Part shown: one piece after another, positions 18,282 through 27,444 of the stretch
How positions within the stretch are numbered: position 1 is the first letter of the stretch
Layout: each line of letters starts with the position of its first letter
Origin: Micrococcus cohnii
GTDB taxonomy: Bacteria > Actinomycetota > Actinomycetes > Actinomycetales > Micrococcaceae
Direction: 5' to 3'
DNA: 64,000 nucleotides
NCBI RefSeq assembly: GCF_014205175.1
Contig: NZ_JACHNA010000001.1
Coordinates: forward strand, 2,108,001-2,172,000
Notes under the pieces: generated by a model
What the model saw: the letters and a program-made list of their open reading frames with translations, nothing else
The model's database searches: none
What the model was told of the DNA's origin: nothing
Program-made: the position numbers and the translations under genes

Positions 18282-19715
18282 ATGGCTGAGCAGACCGCCT
18301 ACCCGAACCGCACGTCCTCGACCTCGCCGTCCGCCGCCCGACCGTCCCGTTCCGGCCGCGAGATCCTCCTCAACGCGTTCGACATGAACTGCGTGGCCCA
18401 CCAGTCGCCGGGCCTGTGGCGCCACCCCGAGGACCGTGCCCGGGACTACAACACCCTCGGCTACTGGACGCACCTGGCGCAGGTGCTGGAGAAGGGCCTG
18501 TTCGACGGCCTGTTCATCGCCGACGTGCTCGGTCCGTACTCGGTGTACGGCGGGGGCTCGGAGGCCGCCCTGCGCGCGGGCGCGCAGACCCCGGTGAACG
18601 ACCCGCTCCTGCTGGTCTCCGCGATGGCCGCCGTTACGGAGCACCTGGGCTTCGGTGTCACCGCGGGCACCGCCTACGAGCACCCCTATCCGTTCGCCCG
18701 ACGGCTGGCCACGCTGGACCACCTCACCCGGGGGCGGGTCGGATGGAACGTGGTGACCGGCTACCTGCCTTCGGCAGCCCAGAACATGGGCCACGACGAC
18801 CAGATGGAGCACGACGAGCGCTACGACCACGCCGATGAGTACCTGGACGTGGTCTACAAGCTGCTCGAGGGGTCCTGGGAGGACGACGCCGTCGTGGACG
18901 ACAAGGACTCCAGGGTGTTCGCGGACCCGGCCAAGGTGCATGACATCGGCCACGAGGGCCGCTGGTTCACGGTGCCCGGCCACGCCGTCACCGAGCCGTC
19001 CCCGCAGCGCACCCCCGTGATCTACCAGGCTGGCGCCTCCACCCGTGGCCGCGCCTTCGCCGGGAAGCACGCGGAGGCCGTGTTCATCAACTCGCCCACC
19101 AAGGAGCTGGCCAAGCAGACCACCGCCACGATCCGTCAGGCGGCGGTCGACGCCGGTCGCGACCGGCACGACGTCAAGGTGTTCGCGATGCAGACCGTCG
19201 TCACCGGCCCGGACGACGCCGCCGCCCGCGCGAAGTACGAGGACCTCGCCCGCTACGTGGACCCCGAAGGCGCGCTCGTGCTGATGTCCGGGTGGATGGG
19301 TGTGGACCTCTCGCGGTTCGAGTTGGACGAGCCGATCGGGGACCTGGAGTCCAACGCGATCCAGTCCACGGTGGAGACCTTCAAGAAGGCGTCCGGGTCG
19401 GACGAGGAGTGGACGGTGCGGCGCCTGGCCGAGTGGGTCGGCATCGGCGGGTTCGGCCCCGTGATCGTCGGCGGGGGCGAGTCTGCGGCCCGGCAGCTGG
19501 CCGAGTGGGCGGACGAGACGGACGTGGACGGCTTCAATCTGGCCTACCACGTCACGCCCGGCACCTTCGAGGACGTCGTGGAGCACGTGGTGCCCGAGCT
19601 GCAGCGGATGGGCCGGTACAAGACGGCCCACGTCGACGGCACGCTGCGCCACAAGCTCTTCGGTCGGGGCGATCACCTGCCCGCCGAGCACCACGGAGCG
19701 TCGTTCCGGCGCTGA
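18282..19715 (+). CDS. NtaA/SnaA/DszA-family FMN-dependent monooxygenase
   Basis: 477-residue luciferase-like (LLM class) oxidoreductase of the NtaA/SnaA/DszA group. It has the TIM-barrel segments LNAFDMNCVAHQSPGLWRHP, FDGLFIADVLGPYSVYGG, TAGTAYEHPYPFARRLATLDHLT, GRVGWNVVTGYLPSAAQNMG and the VIYQAGASTRGRAFAGKHAEAVF strand. GGAGG sits 6 bases before the ATG at 18282. These enzymes oxidise sulfones, nitrilotriacetate or similar compounds using FMNH2 from a separate reductase. Its position opposite ssuBAC suggests organosulfur scavenging. The exact substrate cannot be told from the sequence. Confidence 0.85.
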   Translation: MAEQTAYPNRTSSTSPSAARPSRSGREILLNAFDMNCVAHQSPGLWRHPEDRARDYNTLGYWTHLAQVLEKGLFDGLFIADVLGPYSVYGGGSEAALRAGAQTPVNDPLLLVSAMAAVTEHLGFGVTAGTAYEHPYPFARRLATLDHLTRGRVGWNVVTGYLPSAAQNMGHDDQMEHDERYDHADEYLDVVYKLLEGSWEDDAVVDDKDSRVFADPAKVHDIGHEGRWFTVPGHAVTEPSPQRTPVIYQAGASTRGRAFAGKHAEAVFINSPTKELAKQTTATIRQAAVDAGRDRHDVKVFAMQTVVTGPDDAAARAKYEDLARYVDPEGALVLMSGWMGVDLSRFELDEPIGDLESNAIQSTVETFKKASGSDEEWTVRRLAEWVGIGGFGPVIVGGGESAARQLAEWADETDVDGFNLAYHVTPGTFEDVVEHVVPELQRMGRYKTAHVDGTLRHKLFGRGDHLPAEHHGASFRR

Positions 19716-19821
19716 GGCCCTGGTGCGCTGGGGTCGGGGATCCGAACCGCTGATACGGCCCGCCCGGCCCTCCCGGTCCGTCACACCTCGCATCGCGCCG
19801 GTGACGACCCTCACTGTCGAC

Positions 19822-19827
19822 TAGGCT
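19822..19827 (+). promoter_or_regulatory. -10 element of a probable leaderless transcript
   Basis: TAGGCT ends 7 bases before the ATG at 19835 and no Shine-Dalgarno sequence intervenes, the pattern expected for leaderless mRNAs in actinobacteria. A similar TAGCCT precedes the ATG at 42768. Confidence 0.45.
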
Positions 19828-19834
19828 CCCCGCC

Positions 19835-21145
19835 ATGGATGCCCTGGCGAACCCCGTGCTGATCTCCGTGCTCGTGCTGTGCCTGCTCGCGCTGGCCAAC
19901 GTGCACGTGATCCTCGCGCTGCTCGTCGCCGCGCTCACCGCCGGCCTGCTGGCCGGCCTCACCCCGCTCGAGACCGTGGACCTGCTGCTCAGCGGTCTCG
20001 GTGACCAGGGGGAGACCGCGCTGGCCTACATCCTGCTGGGCATCCTCGCCGTCATGGTGTCCCGTTCGGGCGTGACCGAGAAGTTCGTCGACGTGCTGCT
20101 GCCCTGGATCTCCGGCCGGCGCGGAGCGACCGTCTTCCTGCTCGGCGGCCTGGCCTGCCTGTCTCAGAACGTGGTGCCCGTGCACATCGCGTTCATCCCG
20201 CTGCTCGTGCCGCCGCTGCTGACCGCGTTCAACCGGCTCCGGCTGGATCGCCGCGCCGTCGCCGCCGCCCTCACCTTCGGTCTCAAGGCCCCGTACCTGC
20301 TGGTGCCGTTGGGCTTCGGCCTGGTCTTCCAGGGGATCGTCGCGCAGGCGATGAAGGACAACGGGATGGAACTGGACTCTCGTCTCATGCCGGCGGCCAT
20401 GGCGATCCCCGTCGCCTGCATGTTCGTCGGCCTGCTGATCGCGGTGTTCGTCACCTACCGGCGTCCCCGTGACTACGCCGAGGTCTCCACCGTCTTCACG
20501 GAGCGCTCGGCCGGTGCGGACGCGCCCTGGAACTGGCGGCACACCGTGGTCGTGGCGGCCCTCGCCGTGTCCCTCGTGCTGCAGATCCTGACGGAGTCGA
20601 TGATCATCGCGGCCCTCGGCGGCGTGCTGCTGATGTTCCTGCTGCGGGTCGAGGCTTGGCGCGACGGCGAGAGGATCGTCCCCGAGGGTGTGTCCATGAT
20701 GGGCACGATCGCCTTCGTGATGCTCCTGGCCGCCGGTTACGCGAAGGTCCTCACCGAAACGCACTCCGTCGACGCGCTCGTGGCGCACATGGGCAACTGG
20801 GTGGGTGGCAGCCAGTTCGCCGCCGCCGTCGTCATGATGGCCGTGGGGCTCGTGGTGACCCTGGGGATCGGCACCTCGTTCGGCACGGTGCCCGTGATCG
20901 CCGCGATCTTCGTCCCGTTGGCCGCCTCCCTCGGGTTCAGCCCGCTGGCGACCGCCGCGATGATCGGCACCGCCGGCGCCCTCGGGGACGCCGGTTCGCC
21001 GGCCTCGGACTCGACGCTCGGCCCGACATCGGGGCTCAACGCCGACGGGCAGCACCATCACATCTGGGACACCTGCGTCCCGACCTTCCTGCACTACAAC
21101 ATCCCGCTGTTCATCGGCGGTGTGACGGCCGGCCTGCTGCTCTGA
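19835..21145 (+). CDS. YuiF-like transporter (Na+/H+ antiporter family annotation)
   Basis: 436-residue polytopic membrane protein (about 11 hydrophobic segments) resembling Bacillus YuiF. Shared features are the N-terminal NVHVILALLVAALTAGLLAG, LAYILLGILAVMVSRSGV, the CLSQNVVPVHIAFIPLLVPP motif, and the C-terminal AGALGDAGSPASDSTLGPT. Databases label the family Na+/H+ antiporter, but some members have been predicted to carry amino acids such as histidine. That fits its place just outside the hut cluster but is unproven here. Translation is probably leaderless. Confidence 0.75.
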   Translation: MDALANPVLISVLVLCLLALANVHVILALLVAALTAGLLAGLTPLETVDLLLSGLGDQGETALAYILLGILAVMVSRSGVTEKFVDVLLPWISGRRGATVFLLGGLACLSQNVVPVHIAFIPLLVPPLLTAFNRLRLDRRAVAAALTFGLKAPYLLVPLGFGLVFQGIVAQAMKDNGMELDSRLMPAAMAIPVACMFVGLLIAVFVTYRRPRDYAEVSTVFTERSAGADAPWNWRHTVVVAALAVSLVLQILTESMIIAALGGVLLMFLLRVEAWRDGERIVPEGVSMMGTIAFVMLLAAGYAKVLTETHSVDALVAHMGNWVGGSQFAAAVVMMAVGLVVTLGIGTSFGTVPVIAAIFVPLAASLGFSPLATAAMIGTAGALGDAGSPASDSTLGPTSGLNADGQHHHIWDTCVPTFLHYNIPLFIGGVTAGLLL

Positions 21146-21268
21146 CGCATCGGCCCGAACGTGATTCCCCCGGAACGCGCAGGGGGCACTAAAATCACAC
21201 ACAGACCTTTCGGGCGCGTGCGCGCCCACGCAGCGTGCCCCGAGCAGGGCGGATGGGAGACACACCTC

Positions 21269-21808
21269 ATGAACACCAGCACCGGTACGTCCGTGGCCAC
21301 CCGCGAGGACGCCACCCGCGCCGAGGCCAGCCGTGCAGACCGCGGCGACGCCGGGCGCCCGGCCCGTCCCGTCGCCCAGCCCGAGGTGCCCGTGAGCGGC
21401 CCGGTCACTTCCTGGGGACTGACCAACCGCATCATCGTCGTCGCCGCAGTGCTCCTGTTCGCCGGGGAGGTCGCCACGGCCGCGATGATCCCCGCGGACG
21501 GCTCCGTCGTGATGGGCGAGGGCGGCCGCGGCTTCGTCCCGGTCATGCTGGGCATGCTGTTCGCCCTGATCGGCGGCGCCCTGGCCGGCATGTTCGGCTC
21601 GTTCGTGATGAACCTGCTCGGCGGCCCCGGCCGCTCGGCCGTCCGCTACATCGTCGGCGGCCTGGTCGGCGGGATCATCGCCGTGGTGGCCCTCATCTTC
21701 GTCTTCTCGAACACCGTGCTGGCCTCGCTGCCGCTGTTGCTCGTCGGTCTGCCGCTGGCCGGGCTGATCGGCGGAGTGTGGGCCGGCGTGAGCGCCGCTC
21801 GTCGCTGA
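21269..21808 (+). CDS. Small integral membrane protein of unknown function
   Basis: 179 residues: a hydrophilic N-terminus (about 1-45, Arg/Asp/Ala-rich) followed by four hydrophobic segments, roughly residues 50-68, 82-105, 118-140 and 142-165, rich in Gly (IGGALAGMFGSFVMN, GGLVGGIIAVVAL, LAGLIGGVWAG). I do not recognise a family. I chose the ATG at 21269 (MNTSTG), which has GGGAG upstream; an earlier ATG at 21161 would add 36 residues that look non-coding. TAAAAT near 21190 could be its -10 element. Confidence 0.65.
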   Translation: MNTSTGTSVATREDATRAEASRADRGDAGRPARPVAQPEVPVSGPVTSWGLTNRIIVVAAVLLFAGEVATAAMIPADGSVVMGEGGRGFVPVMLGMLFALIGGALAGMFGSFVMNLLGGPGRSAVRYIVGGLVGGIIAVVALIFVFSNTVLASLPLLLVGLPLAGLIGGVWAGVSAARR

Positions 21809-21871
21809 GCAGCGCGACGCCGTGCGCCGGCGGACCTGTCGGGTCGGCCGGGACGGCGCATCGTGCATGAC

Positions 21872-21911
21872 AAAGGGCCCCGGTCCGGCTGATCGCCGTT
21901 CCGGGGCCCTT
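21872..21911 (+). terminator. Bidirectional hairpin terminator
   Basis: AAGGGCCCCGG pairs with CCGGGGCCCTT around a 17-base loop, between the convergent membrane-protein and iclR-type genes. The minus-strand exit reads CCCTTTGT, a weak T-run. Confidence 0.75.
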
Positions 21912-21916
21912 CGCTG

Positions 21917-21940
21917 TCATCACTCGCACCTTCGATGAGG
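21917..21940 (+). repeat. 24-bp hut-flanking element, copy 1
   Basis: A 24-bp sequence starting TCATCACTCG and ending TTCGATGAGG occurs identically and in the same orientation at 30318-30341, at the other edge of the hut locus. TCATC (21917-21921) can pair with GATGA (21934-21938), and GCACC (21926-21930) with GGTGC (21939-21943). The interleaved order would give a small pseudoknot. It lies directly beside a GC-rich hairpin, as does copy 2. Confidence 0.6.
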
Positions 21941-22082
21941 TGCCTTCAGCATACGAACCCCGCATGGAGGAACAAGGGGAGTGAGCTGAAAGGTTCCTGG
22001 GAGCTGAAGCGGGCCGAATGCGGCCGAGGCGGGCCCGCGTCGTCGGGCGCCGCGGCTCGTCGTGGGCGGAGACGCCGGGCAC

Positions 22083-22733
22083 TCACTCGCCGCTGAGGGC
22101 ATGACCGAGCTCCGCGGTCGCCTCGACGAGCGCTTCGCCGCAGCGGGCCTCGAGCTCCTTCGTGCACCGGTAGGTCGGCACGAGCGTGCTCAGCGCGCCC
22201 ACCACGGTGCCGTTGACGCGCACCGGGGCGGAGAGCGCGGTCACGTCGGGCTCGACGGTCTTCGGCCGACGCGCGAACTCCTGCGGCGCCACCTCGCCGC
22301 GCAGGGCCATCCCCGCCGCCGTGCCCTCGAGCGGCACCGTTCGGCCGACCCAGTTGGTGTGGCGCACCGAGTGCGTGCCCTCGACGATCGCCAGGTAGAC
22401 GGCGTTGTCAGAGGTGCCGGGCACCGAGAGGTACACGGACTCGCCGGTCCGGGCGACGACGCGTTCCATGGCGTCCCGTGAGAGCGTCACGAGCGACTCC
22501 CGCGAGAACGCCCGGGCGCCCAGCTGGATCAGCCGTGCGCCCGGTCGGTAGCGCCCCTCCTCGTCCCGCGTGAGCAGTCCCGCGCTCTCGAGGCTGCGCA
22601 GCAGGCGCAGCGCGGTCGAAGCGGGCAGATCGGTCGCGCGGGCCGCCTCCGTCAGGCTGATCGGGGACTGTTCCGTCACGGTGGCCAGCAGGTCCATCGC
22701 ACGGTCGACGGTGCGGGTCGAGGTGGTCGCCAT
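22083..22733 (-). CDS. IclR-family regulator, probable hut repressor
   Basis: 216-residue transcription factor. The N-terminal winged helix (residues 1-65: TVDRAMDLLATVTEQSPISLTEAARATDLPASTALRLLRSLE) is followed by the IclR effector domain (VARTGESVYLSV, VGRTVPLEGTAAGMAL, LSAPVRVNGTVVGALSTLVPT). It is shorter than the usual 250 residues, with a compact N-terminus. It is divergent from hutU across a 197-base spacer containing an inverted repeat, so control of the histidine-degradation genes, probably in response to urocanate or histidine, is the natural inference. Confidence 0.88.
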   Translation of the reverse strand: MATTSTRTVDRAMDLLATVTEQSPISLTEAARATDLPASTALRLLRSLESAGLLTRDEEGRYRPGARLIQLGARAFSRESLVTLSRDAMERVVARTGESVYLSVPGTSDNAVYLAIVEGTHSVRHTNWVGRTVPLEGTAAGMALRGEVAPQEFARRPKTVEPDVTALSAPVRVNGTVVGALSTLVPTYRCTKELEARCGEALVEATAELGHALSGE

Positions 22734-22835
22734 GAGCCCCGAGGGTACTGCGTCGGTGTGGTCTGAGCTCGTTGCCCCGGCGCGGCGACGGCCTGTGTGG
22801 TCGGCGCGCAGGCTTGCGAGTGAATCGGATCACTG

Positions 22836-22866
22836 TTTCAATGGCCGGAAGAAAGATGCCATGAAA
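22836..22866 (+). promoter_or_regulatory. Candidate IclR operator upstream of hutU
   Basis: TTTCAATGGC (22836-22845) and GCCATGAAA (22858-22866) form an interrupted inverted repeat (TTTCA/TGAAA half sites) 65-95 bases ahead of the hutU ATG. It is the clearest dyad in the divergent iclR-hutU spacer. Binding is inferred from position and symmetry. Confidence 0.45.
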
Positions 22867-22930
22867 TGAAAACGTGGCAGACGCCCTCGCCGGGCCGAGT
22901 TCGAGCCCCGCGACGCACGAGAGGACCGCC

Positions 22931-24628
<1,698 letters not shown>

Positions 24629-24647
24629 GCCCACCCCGTGCTCTGAC

Positions 24648-24682
24648 GAGGGCCGGCGCCGCATCACGCGGTGCCGGCCCTC
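24648..24682 (+). terminator. Intercistronic hairpin between hutU and the permease gene
   Basis: GAGGGCCGGCGCC (24648-24660) pairs with GGTGCCGGCCCTC (24670-24682) around a 9-base loop. There is no T-run, so it may be a partial terminator or a 3' stabiliser of hutU mRNA rather than an operon end. Confidence 0.5.
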
Positions 24683-24735
24683 GATCCCACGCACCCGGAC
24701 GGGAGCCCGCAGGGCACGCCGAAAGGACCTGAGCA

Positions 24736-26115
24736 ATGAGCCGTGAACTCTACGGAGACGACTGGGACCGCCACACGGCCACGACCGTGATGGCCACCGT
24801 GAACGTCGACGAGCCGCGCCCGAAGGGCCGGTGGCGCATGATCGTGTACTCGGCGATCGGCATCGTCATGTTCTTCGTGCCGCTGACGATCGACGGCGTG
24901 AGCACCATCCCTCTGGACCACTTGGTGACGTGGCTGCGCGAGCTGCTCGGCCCGGCGGACCGCTGGGTGGGTCTGGCGATCATCGCCGCCGGGGCCGTGG
25001 CTCCCTTCGTCACCGGCCGCTGGCGTGAGTCCACGGTGAAGACGGTGTTCGCGCTGCTGGGCGTGCTGGGGCTGGTCGCGGCGACGATGGTCGTCATCGG
25101 CGCCGGGCCATGGTGGGTGCTCGACGAGCGGATCGGCCCGTTCCTGCTGGACAAGCTCGTGGTCCCCGTCGGGCTGATCGTCCCGGTGGGCGGCATCTTC
25201 CTGGCACTGGTGATCGGCTACGGCCTCATGGAGTTCGTCGGGGTCTATCTGCGCCCGGCCATGCGGCCGATCTGGAAGGTCCCCGGTCGTGCGGCCGTCG
25301 ATGCGGTCGCCTCGTTCGTCGGCAGCTACGCCCTCGGCCTGCTGCTGACCAACCGCATGTACCGCTCGGGCCGCTACACCGCGAAGGAGGCCGCGATCAT
25401 CGCCGCGGGGTTCTCCACCGTCTCGGCGACGTTCATGGTGATCGTCGCCCGAACCCTGGGCCTGATGGACGTGTGGCTGTGGTACTTCATCGGGACCCTC
25501 GCGGTGACCTTCGCCGTCACGGCGATCACGGTGCGCATCCCGCCGTTGCGCACGATCCCTGACGAGGTCTACCCGGGGCAGACCCACCACCCCGAGCAGC
25601 CGGTCGACCGCGACCGGTTCACGGTCGCCCGGCGCGCGGCGGAGCAGACGTTGGCCGAGGCACCCAGCCTGGGCCGCAACGTGTGGCTGAACTTCCGTGA
25701 CGGCCTGATGATGGTCATGCAGATCCTGCCCTCGATCATGTCGGTCGGACTGATCGCGCTGGTGCTGGCCACGTACACGCCGGTCTTCGAATGGGTCGGT
25801 CTGCTGTTCGTCCCGCTGTTCTGGGCGCTCGGCTACGCCGATCCGACCCTGCTGGCCACCGCCGCGGCCACGTCGATCGCGGAGATGTTCATCCCCGCCA
25901 CGCTCGTGTCCGGTCACGAGGATTTTGTCGCCCGCTTCGTGATCGGCGTGGTGTGCATCTCCGCCCTGGTGTTCTTCTCGGCCGTCGTTCCTGCCATCCT
26001 GGCCACGGACATCCCCGTGACGATGGGACACCTGGTGGTGGTCTGGGCCGAGCGCGTCGTCCTGACCATCCTGCTGGCCACCCCGCTCGCGCACCTGGTG
26101 GCCGCACTCACCTGA
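24736..26115 (+). CDS. YjiH-type membrane protein, probable histidine permease
   Basis: 459-residue polytopic protein of the YjiH family with nucleoside-recognition/Gate-type segments: GRWRMIVYSAIGIVMFFVPLTIDG near the N-terminus, VGSYALGLLLTNRMY, TAKEAAIIAAGFSTVSATFM, and NFRDGLMMVMQILPSIMSVG. Its location inside the hut run, between hutU and hutI, argues for histidine or urocanate uptake; the transport substrate is inferred from context only. Confidence 0.75.
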   Translation: MSRELYGDDWDRHTATTVMATVNVDEPRPKGRWRMIVYSAIGIVMFFVPLTIDGVSTIPLDHLVTWLRELLGPADRWVGLAIIAAGAVAPFVTGRWRESTVKTVFALLGVLGLVAATMVVIGAGPWWVLDERIGPFLLDKLVVPVGLIVPVGGIFLALVIGYGLMEFVGVYLRPAMRPIWKVPGRAAVDAVASFVGSYALGLLLTNRMYRSGRYTAKEAAIIAAGFSTVSATFMVIVARTLGLMDVWLWYFIGTLAVTFAVTAITVRIPPLRTIPDEVYPGQTHHPEQPVDRDRFTVARRAAEQTLAEAPSLGRNVWLNFRDGLMMVMQILPSIMSVGLIALVLATYTPVFEWVGLLFVPLFWALGYADPTLLATAAATSIAEMFIPATLVSGHEDFVARFVIGVVCISALVFFSAVVPAILATDIPVTMGHLVVVWAERVVLTILLATPLAHLVAALT

Positions 26116-26184
26116 CACCGACCCGTCGGACCGGCACGAGCGTGCCGGGCCGGCCCGCCCGAACCCGAGAGGATCCGCGACACC

Positions 26185-27387
26185 GTGACTTCCGAACTCA
26201 TCACGAACATCGGCGAGCTGACCACCGTCGACGCCCAGGAGCGCGTGCTGACCGACGCGGCCCTCGTCATCGAGGACGGGCGCATCGCCTGGATCGGCGC
26301 CGCCGCTGAGGCCCCCGACGCCGACGAGCGCACGGACGCCCAGGGCCGTGCCGTGCTGCCCGGCTGGGTTGACTCGCACACCCACCTCGTCTTCGACGGG
26401 GACCGTTCCGCCGAGTTCGAGGCCCGGATGGCAGGCCAGTCCTACGCGGCCGGCGGCATCAACGTCACCACCGAGGCCACCCGCGCCGCCTCCGACGAGC
26501 AGCTCACCGCGCTCGTGCGCGGACGCGTCGACGGGGCCGTGGCCGGCGGCACCACCTATCTGGAGACCAAGACCGGCTATGGGCTGTCCGTGGACGAGGA
26601 AATCCGCCACGCGCGCCTGCTCGCCGGTCTCAAGGCCGAGGGCGTCGTCGACGAGATCACGTTCCTCGGCGCGCACCTGGTGCCCGCCGGCGTCGACGCC
26701 GACCGGTACGTCGAGGACGTCGTCGGCCCCATGCTCGACGGTGTCGCTGAGCACGCCGCCTGGGCCGACGTGTTCTGTGAGCGCGGCGCATTCGACGGCG
26801 AGCAGTCCCGGCGGGTGCTCGAGGCCTGCCGTGAGGCGGGCCTGGGCCTGCGCGTGCACGGCAATCAGATCGGCGAGGGCCCGGGCGTGAGCCTGGCGGT
26901 CGAGCTGGGCGCGGCGTCCGTCGACCACGTCAACTTCCTGACCGACGAGGACGTCGCCGCCCTGGCCGGCTCGTGGGAGGGGTGGAGCCGCGACGGCGGC
27001 ACCGCGCCCGGCACCGTCGCCACCTGCCTGCCGGCCTGCGACCTCTCCACCCGTGCCCCGCTCGCCCCCGGCCGTCGCCTGCTCGACGCGGGGGTCCAGA
27101 TCGCCCTGGCGTCGAACTGCAACCCCGGCACCAGCTACACCACCTCGATGAACTTCAATGTGGGAACCGCCGTGCTGCAGATGCACCTGAGCCTCGCCGA
27201 GGCCGTGCGTGCCGGCACCTATGGCGGGGCGCTCGCCCTACGCGCCCAGGACGAGGTCGGCTCGATCGAGGTCGGCAAGCGCGCGGACCTGCACATGCTC
27301 GACGCCCCCGCCGCGATCCACCTGGCCTACCGGCCCGGGATGCCGCTGACCCACGCCGTGTGGCGTGCCGGCCGCCGCGCGCGGTGA
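26185..27387 (+). CDS. hutI: Imidazolonepropionase
   Basis: 400-residue metal-dependent amidohydrolase, third step of histidine degradation, yielding formiminoglutamate. The metal pair H65-x-H67 lies in DSHTHLVFDGDRSAEFEARM, followed by TYLETKTGYGLSVDEE, the third ligand region LRVHGNQIGEGPG, and SVDHVNFL. The start is a GTG with GAGAGGA about 10 bases upstream. The C-terminal metal aspartate region reads LASNCNPGTSYTTSMNF; most relatives have Asp at or near the Asn, which may be worth comparing. Confidence 0.95.
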   Translation: MTSELITNIGELTTVDAQERVLTDAALVIEDGRIAWIGAAAEAPDADERTDAQGRAVLPGWVDSHTHLVFDGDRSAEFEARMAGQSYAAGGINVTTEATRAASDEQLTALVRGRVDGAVAGGTTYLETKTGYGLSVDEEIRHARLLAGLKAEGVVDEITFLGAHLVPAGVDADRYVEDVVGPMLDGVAEHAAWADVFCERGAFDGEQSRRVLEACREAGLGLRVHGNQIGEGPGVSLAVELGAASVDHVNFLTDEDVAALAGSWEGWSRDGGTAPGTVATCLPACDLSTRAPLAPGRRLLDAGVQIALASNCNPGTSYTTSMNFNVGTAVLQMHLSLAEAVRAGTYGGALALRAQDEVGSIEVGKRADLHMLDAPAAIHLAYRPGMPLTHAVWRAGRRAR

Positions 27388-27444
27388 CGATCAGACCCCA
27401 GACCGCCCCCTGCTGAACTCGGCACCGCCCCCAGGAGGATCGCC

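Noticed and set aside
21161-21268. Upstream ATG adding 36 residues to the small membrane protein
   Set aside because: The added segment contains the likely promoter (TAAAAT), lacks a ribosome site and has non-coding composition. The ATG at 21269 has GGGAG upstream.
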